A DNA stretch of 64,000 bases, taken from the NCBI GenBank assembly GCA_019637435.1, contig JAHBVO010000006.1:310001-374000 (forward strand), given 5' to 3'. Source of the DNA: Candidatus Obscuribacterales bacterium (GTDB lineage: Bacteria > Cyanobacteriota > Vampirovibrionia > Obscuribacterales > Obscuribacteraceae). Below the pieces are notes generated by a model. That model had not been told where the DNA came from. It did not search any database and saw nothing but the letters and a program-made list of their open reading frames with translations. How positions within the stretch are numbered: position 1 is the stretch's first letter; each line of letters begins with the position of its first letter. Both the position numbers and the translations under genes were made by a program. Positions 59,001 through 62,519 of the stretch are shown here, piece by piece.

Positions 59001-61845
59001 AGAGAACAAGCAAGTTCAAATTCCAAGCGACTGGTCAATTTCCTTCGGCGATGATGGAAATCAAATAGTCTCCGACGCAAGCGGAAATCCGATGATTCTC
59101 CTGGACGGCGACTCGGCTAAGTACGTCGGTCCGGAAGAATTCCAAAGTCTGTACGGAGACCTGGACGGCGATGTCACCATTCTCGATACGGTGCAGTCGG
59201 TTCAATCCTCTGCCGGCCGTGTTACGCTCCTTGATTTCAACCCGGGCAGCACCGATAGCACCGTTAGCGGTGTCACCAACCTGCTCGATTCTTCAGCGCA
59301 GGTCTTGACTCAGAATCCTCAAATCGATGCACTCGGTCCGGAACAAGCTCCGGCAACCGTTGATCCGAACGCAATCGATCCGTATTCAGTCGCAGCCACT
59401 ACGGACCCAGGCATGACCGACCCAGGTCTGCCGATGATGAACGCAAGCGCTCAGATTGATCCTATTCTTGATGCGTTCAACGACCCACCGGCGTCGGGTA
59501 GCGCAATCGATCCTGTCGCAGGCATGCCGATCGATCCGACTACCGGTCTCCCCTACAATCCGGAAACCGGAAAACTCCTAGATCCTTCAACTGGCCAAGA
59601 AATAGGCAACTATGTGGCGCAGGATAATTCGTTTAGCGGAACCAGCGGTATCATCAGTGGTGACAAGACCTCGCCGGTTGCAGAGAATCCTGGAATCAAT
59701 CAACCTGAAGCTGAGAGTTCACAGAACCTGGCGGATATCTTGAATGACGAGATTCTTCGAATCCACGACAACATAGAGTCACGACTGGAAGAAATTAGAA
59801 ATGGTGTACATGGAACACGGATAGACGACGATAGCGTAATTGCGAGCTTCGCTCCTGAATCGGCGTCCGATGTTTCCTCCAGAATAGACGATATCGACAA
59901 AGTCGCCGACGAACGCGAGCAGCACAAGCAAGATCGCATCAAAGACGAAGAGGAACGCAAGCGCGACGAGGAAGAAGAGCGGCTCAAGAAGCGCAAAGAG
60001 GATATCAAAAAGCTCGCAGACACGATGCAAGCCATCATCGCTACCAAGCGTCGCGAGGAGATGGAACGCGTCAGAAAGCTGCTGGAGCAACAACGCAAGA
60101 TCGAAGAATTCATTGTTAAGGATACGCGCCAGTCGAAGTACACCGTACGCTACGGCGATACACTCGAGTCGATCGCTAAGAAGATGTTCAAAGATCCGCG
60201 TGTCGCAACGCTTATCTACGACATGAACAAGAGCAAGGTAACTGTCGAGAACGTCGACGGCAAGTCTGTCTACCATGTTAAGCCGGGTACCGAACTCAAG
60301 CTTCCGAGCCCTCGCCAAGCACGCGAGTGGGTCATGCGCGGCAAGCACATGCAGACCGAGCAAGCGGCAGCAGACAAGGTCCGTAAAATCACGGAGAAAG
60401 AGAAAGCTGAACTCGACGACCGTCGCAAGCACGTCGAATCGATGCTCGGTGCCGTCGGTTATGTTGGACCGAATACCGAGGACGGCGGAGTCAAATATAA
60501 CGTAAGGCTGGGTGATTCGTTGCGTTCAGTAGCTATGAAACATCCGATGTTGAACGACGTTAGTCTCTGGAGACTGCTCGCAGAGAAAAATGATTTGCCC
60601 ACTACCACTGACAATCATGGTATCCCGACTGCTATTCTGAAACGTGGAACCAAACTCCTGATGCCGACGAAGCAAGAAATTGTCGACTTCCGGAAGAAGA
60701 TCGGCGTGCTTACGCACCCGGCGTCGACCTGGATCAACAACACTTCCAAAGACGGTCCTGAATCGTCTATCCACTCGAAGAAGTGCTCGGACTGCAAACG
60801 TCAGGCTCCAATCGGCGTGGCGATCTGCCCGAGCTGTGGTCACATTTTCGAATCTGTCATAACCGGCGGCGTCGCCAAACAGTCATTCACAATCGTCACG
60901 AAACCGCCGAAGGCCGGTATCCAAACTAAAGATGATTCGATTACTGCCGATTCCAATCGCAAGAGCGGAGTAAAGACAAAGGACGACGAATTCGCAAAGG
61001 ATCCGCTTGTCGAAACTGCTGACGATAACAAAGTCGTTGATCTCTCTAGCCATGGCGTCTCAACCTCGGAAGAAGTTTCGATTTCTGAAGAGGGTGAACC
61101 GGCAACTGCCACTGCAAGTGGTGTGAAAACGAATGACCAATCAGGCGTCAAGACTACCGAAGAGCGCAAACCATTCGTTTCAACGTCGTCGAGTGACAAC
61201 GGAGTACCGACAGAGGAAGACAGAACAGTATTCGTAAACCCAGGCGCAGCAGTAGACCCAAGCAGCGCGATAACTCAAGAGCTCGGTGACGATTATGAAA
61301 GTACAGTCATCGTCAAAGATGGCATCGTCACGGCACAACTGCCGGACGACTCAGATTCGACCGTGATAGTAACCGGCGCGCCGAAGCAACCGATCTCTGA
61401 CGCAGTCAGCGCTTCCGAAAGTCTGCTTCAGGGCATATCTTCACTTCACAAACGCGGTAATACCGGAGGCGTCGACACCGGTGGTGTCACAACTGGTGGC
61501 ATAACTACCGGTGGTGTCACTAGCCAGCAACTGCAGGTCGAACGCTTTACTGAACAACTGAGTGAGACCTGCAGACTTGTCCAGCTTGATTCCTCGCGTG
61601 CCAACAAGCGCAGCACTAGACTTCAGCTCGAAGTGCTTCGCGAGGGCAAGTGGTCACCTGTAATCGCATACGAAATCGCCGCGGAAAAATCAGTCCGCCA
61701 CGAGTACAGCCTGAGCGGAAAGACAAAGTCGATGAAGATGGACCTACCGAGCGGCGCTCTGGAAGCGATGGTGCAAAACGACCTGACCCGCAACTGGAAA
61801 TCATACTGCGAAAAATTCCTGACCGGCAAGAAGATCTCGGCTTAA
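44044..61845 (+). CDS. Giant protein C (5933 residues): YD-like beta repeats, helical repeats, GQT repeats, LysM pair, zinc ribbon
   Basis: One uninterrupted frame of 17.8 kb without a signal peptide. Approximate order by residue: 1-350 disordered and charged; 356-2590 beta-rich repeats, some like Rhs YD repeats (FDAQGRMTHKRDAAGNEFNF), others with W-x-x-x-(D/G)-x(n)-F-x-G; 2596-3000 five helical repeats; 3063-3223 Glu/Arg/Gln coiled coil; 3250-4230 Pro-rich then TGQT repeats. A hydrophobic stretch lies at 4298-4317 (IATTAVVVAVINSM), Ser/Thr/Gln-rich sequence at 4320-4813 and a beta segment at 4898-5066. Then follow TTGLPYNP...GKLLDPSTG (5167), a coiled coil (5285-5358), LysM 1 (5365-5423), LysM-like 2 (5483-5550), the zinc ribbon CSDCKRQAPIGVAICPSCG (5581-5599) and the shared C-terminal domain (5833-5933). 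The ribosome site is weak. Role unknown: wall-binding scaffold or adhesin is inference. Confidence 0.85.
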   Translation: MADKPDPKAENAKDPSTEPVKPTSDSTASKPDAGDSHVVSSTNPNVQTDVAASSMTDAVEKAQTLNQAERLDQTGTQFVQGPDKSDMELFDSSKEPASDAAKKTGDSDQPEKKEVTKSADTGVKTEQSESKPDAGTEAILSKLPADHQRVLEGLPPDARANFAKQINGMEGEFAQKMKAQQLSALVDTFNKTTKNGETAKIGDTINVEGVVRSIQAERARSASTANRGGSATAALVGEAPPARTEVTDPNHGTIAEARQPVKRETSTPAAPADVPSSQIATGDVPVTVVKSAEPVDIASADPRKAEAEQRQAAGDKQVSDFIATQTGEAKLPADSRKSIAQQGFEPKPGAYNPVNVPGFSEEGVGEQHSSLKESKVDNYDIESRQMSSMTRNSDNSITRTYTGAIDTAGMISFSSDTTFQAHETITKDNKLESRSVTYNQPLELKFDTPDGPKKIADVKAVDTKYDAARDRYVSTIRSADGSQHEAIVKTDGSVEKFEQTVKLTTAEYTKGVETKVWQDRNGTITQVQEGDERWSKQSGTDKWVKQNANGDYIDANNKVVSSASEAASFTGRYEFVTSPQKGLAKVDTAQQQAITKYADGSQERLVGLKGAPEFTVRTSADGKVSLDSQCGHFSVDDKSMEVLPNGDIKFRDTEGQKILNKDGSLTSTYSDRTKSFQSVTEGFSPDGGRYIKSITFGEQAKISGMDMAGTWTVGEDGKYHNGSKTFDGEMKVKDLSTLSFTTKSPEGVNGEGILRADGSSYTAYYDAGKNFSKSVEGLKDGSTIERRYSFTADEQKDLKERYGDNLVFNEISRTDAKGQTIKLIEATTKGLVGGEVESRIVQATDATGKTWSLLSQEKNTWGEIDAKGKPVKGTNGEQNTFTGNWALRKDGSENSTVTRIIGSQSETNNAFSARFLVDYRSDGEITITNQEVPMIGYSTDAKIGPGVQRGANGDLTITSVNTKDQLTIKANGHVVSSNLALNPYGTTGLVEGTDAAGQNYVKEITFNGQSTTGPGAGTWRRSGDSSSEKWEQIDSSGKPTGKTFDGEITMNSRLSGDMTIKDNKKHTVDSVTMVTGFERHEQYASNNKDLVSSYEKAPDKSTITHEVTDSSKTAKEYGLDENVKPPIDKVVVTDANGNKITYYNAKDGEGNEYTARVDAPSGTWIRGGDRSSNQWNKVTAEKNEKGDTVYKQTGETFYGNVERVGKTAIFTNDRDNQRTYYQPDGSFERQLLTEKTEVLSNLDVRSTKQPEYTIRSDARGNRSIVDNNTGKTYSTTDGAGNPLKVDDKGNMTFTDGSGRTITIAQDGSRKVVDANKNELTTDAGGRMLQQKDANGKTVANYNYEQKGDQVYLKSFENASGYWEMTQLADGKQKWDLMNGKDGATATMQADRIYINRDNSMVLENGDQRTVRKLDGTEIVQTSVMTGDITTTTVVVGKRDGENFTPAYTLKTTTDKHDIQTQELESAGERAVRGKDGIWTSTDLKTGEVTKFAGQISIDDSGTLRKVTFETERNGDTVTVLKNKDGTPRISNTVDVYTNGSSWQSYENGAMVSRDRDGDVQFRQTAAGEVTRIDYSTTSPKEVVGFSQGNTYWKFNKETGKYVPTDINNPSKILDQQNDAQVTITINNRNGDIVRTNIPTGDVNTSKLDGTTELHRKDNTIVYTDSQGRPTKQIDANKNEFDLTYGPKGDLSSIKARIYTGVDDKGQPTYKDMMVRTEDYTGPGAETAIVGKNLKIEGFNDRYLAYENSKGHRVEIYPDTTMREYAGKDVTSGVIRVDLPSKVTVLAKGYDEKSTEQPFEDLAKRGPIIRDAEIVATPKTDFDRLRALGRDVPAPPATPQEIKASERSIIYKNADGNVVERWANGATQEFQKVPKTPGSSETVTRIKSSTDSTGRYIEYSYDDSKVVSTVPNKIEITAMVPGADGKMVPSTSVLQRDKDGNATWTEAGKQPVAIKNFNVLDNRIMIAHTSDDPNNPKFLEFIDTRNATSQAIGKDRSLTDFDAQGRMTHKRDAAGNEFNFFYKGNDTIPSTLQNMDGSWTRQVDSQNPNSSEQTWVHAESGAVWKGTVSTEGGIYKFENAEGKQTVHQADGTDKSTYRDGTVEVSKEGKVLSVTDTTGNITKYEYGEDGNAPYPTDFKVYNADGKVVANSDSFVKRNSDGSIDTANQIKKIEIDPASGRPVVTYNSDSVMKLSVNGVGIVSDKESKITGLFRPEDHKFIESGKDGVKEITVDKNGKIEIKKGDGSSEYFKSEGTRVVTDAAGNSIEAHSIDGVTVLKYDYSVNEKTGKPELTGLTRTTKDQKGVDQITKIVKEGDKFVERSGTSEANLKPTGNVYDSMSSYSDNVYFYNKAQKTQRTIDANGTEWEVRRFGEGSDERFTRVERDTLGRVTTVQDQNYNITHFVRNADGELTRIIQGDDELFKTKENTWVSSANPDLQIHLKDGAAGPTITANGDQIWQDKDNVTRTVKADGSVEISRPDGSQTIISADGSLTRTIYSPTGGGEVQEVRAGKDGSVQVIMRNGDVLSQSAYSKIITSTTRTPAEFEGSLEVGKDGQLTFFTQSDKSTNVYFSDGRAKYLQHVVTGDIGAIVSKDLKGQSPENIKAITDAIKARPADAESVLKEYGIDKDSAQGRQLMKDLEAAMMYTDKNSEAVYNSLNDLGAVGPYRIDNEFNMNDAREVNTMNRGMDALNRSYYAPEQQTPTNSPQPGQIPQTQTNPNGPPPGSDLAGGSPPISDHGQAQNVVDENARRIEATLKTATKADGKPLSSEELKDVASQLSSNPQNAEALLKEKGFDTSTAKALSDTIKSQHDTANDTARDDIIKQALKDGGVPANRIDEIAGQIKADPNNIQKILERNSVPADSVPKIMDSYKSDIAALDKAAGSIIGDNLKRSGLPAEKQAEVAAQIQAHPENALQILKDAGVPEANATRIANEINKDMRTFNQIRETAESRHIDAQTAASVALETYNSPENVTAALARAGVDVSVAREVGQQASRDVVSDNVIVAPTPVIVAPAQNGPPTDVIRTGSHTNVNDIPPNTTDVANDFNRSRAQVDALNAAAEQQRVANFEQKREVGSKADERADRVGDEIAKEAIREEARAKERLESDNKHREEQRQQEQRDAEKRAEEQQRVQKQQEEERTRREEEQRKQTEEIKQRQEQERRELEERQKSERERADKARLESLEREQRAAKENLLKQQEQARLERDRSLAESNRQKDLADQRATGGKIETEKPAPVVGKFEGQAQTNPRNTTDSTAPTTPSRPPETRGETRQSDAPRTTTPGSDVRQPEAPRTTPGSETRQPDAPRTTPGSETRPQEAPRTTTGADARPPEASKLPGSSDTRPDVRPSSTPPEAGSARPTTVPGADLAKAQTAGSASAPDGALKRDAAGNFTKVDANGSVIKVDASGKPITTKDAPLGKTGELGPDGKPVEHVDTKGDTSKTAADKGDGDHNSPIVVPGTVTPPAGEVVQKPAGPAPAVPVEGGALDRSGTAPAGDIVKGPGKMSDTVAENTVDKVTPQPGPVQPGSVSGNTTTTANQSTGATPPGGQDPAQTVPAGQAPGHTPPATGSQATAPATDPLNRSTVDPSGNVTTLPAGSQPPAGQTQTQTQTGKEPSAPAGTQTSPVGTAPTQQQGQGQNGPTQGQGQTPAAQDPSTQTPGAGTAPQPAGQGQTQPQQPSTTAPSTDPLNRNSAPSGTATQPTGQAPAGQTQSGQAPTGQEPSQQPSGQTPPGQTTTGTGQAQTGQTQTGQTQSGQPTSQTPAGQTQTPAGQAPAGQTPAGQQTTGSSTPDPLPKTSTDPGTTTQVPAGQTQPGQSTTGQTTTGQSTTGQPTTQTPTGQTSGQTQTGQQQTTPTGSSNPDPLPKTSTEPGTTTQVPAGQTQTGQSTTGQTTTGQTTTNQPASGQQTTGQTPTGQTPTGQQPSGQTGTSTPDPLPKTGTEPGTTTQVPTGQTQTGQSTTGQTTTGQTTTNQPASGQQPTGQTPTGQQTSGQTGTATPDPLPKTGTEPGTTTQVPSGQSTSSNAGPTGQTTTGQTTTGQPPAGQTPSGQTSTGQTTTGQTTTGQEPAQQLPKQSDPGSTSTTTGHLPTSGQTTPSGQTTGQTDPQGQQSPSGLPSQTVPSGHAGQTQNPTGTTGQHGTTSTPTSDPSTSLPKTVDPNAPASTTGNTTTSTHTGTTQTGTGQTGTTSTGTTTTGTTQTGTSPTGTGQPGTAQTQTPQTGSGTQTGTTQGGTVPNGNATTDPSSVTPASTTTSHATQTTSTGNAPAGPSSDPGSIGNASSHGNAAPAHSSSSGQAVSAAAQDMASQIATTAVVVAVINSMSSHGSQQPQVQQRPTVDPGSTTVSSTPTQLPSSAPSSYSQPANHSGSTTYTPPASSTTSNTDPSSNTSGGSTTISTGSSTTHTSSTSTQAPASPQPASEPTSSSAQPQSTKSEPNQVAQASEPTAQPSPQYQSNAPQTNTATTPPSTHAPSVSTTVQPVTLQQQPQSSNPAHSISNTSQNQTAEPAHSTATSQAPQPAPANSGNVPSNTATQNSTSSAPDPSQASSVGNTDDEQSHSHASAATHANATQQGPADPGQNAQPTTTTVIHTQTANRSQHQGQQNAAPQPRQAAQPTSHNTSGAHGQQGQTPAQQAPAHTASGGTTSGNSSSSSTSGNTDPTATTAANSPSTSAAHTTSAVTGAHASATSAGSQTSTGQGSSADPAAKANLNNADPNNDPNAVGIVSNTQPDPSSSSSDPTANSQDPAQSQTSQDPSMAQDPSMTQDPAGVQDPSMVQDPSTSQDPSTTQEPSTTQTQAQDPSLAQQRQESSESQKQAPSSSSDQSDVTAISDRREEIEAQKYAYDSKETQLREPQESIDKQHVVDDWSIEPTYDAAAERARIEAQVDSYFESQKTIDPPFVDMSGDRVIEKHMPDGTTLLTFNDGVSAWVKGDQVTVIDSEGDISSFVGRIDTADGNVTIYDANDIVIHSTEPIVESAGGVEQSHYTFVYSNGEENKQVQIPSDWSISFGDDGNQIVSDASGNPMILLDGDSAKYVGPEEFQSLYGDLDGDVTILDTVQSVQSSAGRVTLLDFNPGSTDSTVSGVTNLLDSSAQVLTQNPQIDALGPEQAPATVDPNAIDPYSVAATTDPGMTDPGLPMMNASAQIDPILDAFNDPPASGSAIDPVAGMPIDPTTGLPYNPETGKLLDPSTGQEIGNYVAQDNSFSGTSGIISGDKTSPVAENPGINQPEAESSQNLADILNDEILRIHDNIESRLEEIRNGVHGTRIDDDSVIASFAPESASDVSSRIDDIDKVADEREQHKQDRIKDEEERKRDEEEERLKKRKEDIKKLADTMQAIIATKRREEMERVRKLLEQQRKIEEFIVKDTRQSKYTVRYGDTLESIAKKMFKDPRVATLIYDMNKSKVTVENVDGKSVYHVKPGTELKLPSPRQAREWVMRGKHMQTEQAAADKVRKITEKEKAELDDRRKHVESMLGAVGYVGPNTEDGGVKYNVRLGDSLRSVAMKHPMLNDVSLWRLLAEKNDLPTTTDNHGIPTAILKRGTKLLMPTKQEIVDFRKKIGVLTHPASTWINNTSKDGPESSIHSKKCSDCKRQAPIGVAICPSCGHIFESVITGGVAKQSFTIVTKPPKAGIQTKDDSITADSNRKSGVKTKDDEFAKDPLVETADDNKVVDLSSHGVSTSEEVSISEEGEPATATASGVKTNDQSGVKTTEERKPFVSTSSSDNGVPTEEDRTVFVNPGAAVDPSSAITQELGDDYESTVIVKDGIVTAQLPDDSDSTVIVTGAPKQPISDAVSASESLLQGISSLHKRGNTGGVDTGGVTTGGITTGGVTSQQLQVERFTEQLSETCRLVQLDSSRANKRSTRLQLEVLREGKWSPVIAYEIAAEKSVRHEYSLSGKTKSMKMDLPSGALEAMVQNDLTRNWKSYCEKFLTGKKISA
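51830..53040 (+). repeat. Five degenerate helical repeats
   Basis: Protein-level repeats of about 50-90 residues with the core (N/D/H)P-x-N-(A/I)-x-x-(I/L)-L-x-x-x-G(V/F), for example NPQNAEALLKEKGF, DPNNIQKILERNSV, HPENALQILKDAGV and SPENVTAALARAGV, plus an initial RPADAESVLKEYGI. Each core is preceded by a helix and followed by another, suggesting a small alpha-solenoid. Confidence 0.65.
54690..56350 (+). repeat. Gly-Gln-Thr (TGQT) low-complexity repeats
   Basis: The reading frame consists largely of GQT, GQTTT and GQTPAGQ units (9-15 bp). A higher-order unit of about 200 bp begins with PDPLPKT at 55405, 55612, 55825 and 56023. The period is always a multiple of three. Such sequence is flexible and a candidate for O-glycosylation, but no glycosylation signal is proven. 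Confidence 0.85.
58276..58405 (+). repeat. 18-bp tandem repeats (QDPSMx)
   Basis: About seven hexapeptide units QDPS-x-x, for example QDPSMA, QDPSMT, QDPSMV, QDPSTS and QDPSTT, in the giant protein just before its ordered C-terminal third. Confidence 0.85.
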
Positions 61846-61866
61846 AGCGTTCTGGTTCGAACGCTT
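61845..61866. terminator. Hairpin after giant gene C
   Basis: AAGCGTTC (61845-61852) pairs with GAACGCTT (61859-61866) around a six-base loop, immediately after the stop codon and between two convergent genes. No T-run, so the strength is uncertain. Confidence 0.5.
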
Positions 61867-61898
61867 AACCGCGCTTGAGTTCCTAAAGGCGCTCGGAT

Positions 61899-62474
61899 TC
61901 AGTCGGCCGTCAGCTCACGGAATCTAGTAAGTTCGCCATCATGGGTCATGTTGCGGAGTTTGTAAACAACATCGACGGTAATTCGCTCACCTTCGACTGT
62001 TAGAAAGTGGTGATTGTTATCATCGTCGAAAAAAACCGCATAGTGTTTCAGCGTACCGGGTTTCTGCTCCCAGTAATAAAACAACGAGCGTCCATTGAAT
62101 TTCGCACCTGGAACTCTTTTGCGCTCACCCCAGACATCGACGATGATTCCAGCATCGTCCATCATGAGTACAATCTCTTCGGCGGGTCCCTCGTCCGCAT
62201 CTTGAAACGGCAGCTGCGGAGGATGTAGAACCAAAAATTCATCTGTGAATTCTGCTACCGGAGCATTGCGACCGGCAGAGGAGAATGTTTTTCCGCGACT
62301 GTCGCGCAGCGTTTTTTTCAGGTCACGAACATCGAGTTCGTCCACAAGACTAAGAGACTCGGTAAACTGCTCACCAGATGGGAAAGCGTTTCCGGCGCCG
62401 GTCGGAGAAACACCTGGCAGACTTGTATGTCCGCCCTGGGCATCGTTGTTAGCTTCGTCATCTTGAGGGTCCAT
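61899..62474 (-). CDS. Small acidic protein downstream of the HerA-like ATPase
   Basis: 191 residues. Residues 1-60 are acidic and disordered (MDPQDDEANNDAQGG). The rest is a compact beta-rich domain (EFLVLHPPQLPF; AEEIVLMMDDAGIIVDVWGERKRVPG; SLFYYWEQKPGTLKHYAVFFDDDNNHHFLTVEG; VDVVYKLRNMTHDGELTRFRELTAD). No signal, membrane span or catalytic motif is seen. It lies 45 bases after the ATPase stop on the same strand, so it is probably in the same operon and may be its accessory subunit. Not recognised. Confidence 0.75.
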   Translation of the reverse strand: MDPQDDEANNDAQGGHTSLPGVSPTGAGNAFPSGEQFTESLSLVDELDVRDLKKTLRDSRGKTFSSAGRNAPVAEFTDEFLVLHPPQLPFQDADEGPAEEIVLMMDDAGIIVDVWGERKRVPGAKFNGRSLFYYWEQKPGTLKHYAVFFDDDNNHHFLTVEGERITVDVVYKLRNMTHDGELTRFRELTAD

Positions 62475-62519
62475 AAACTATTCTGTTCCAACCGCGCTTC
62501 GTGCTTGAGACCTAGTCTA

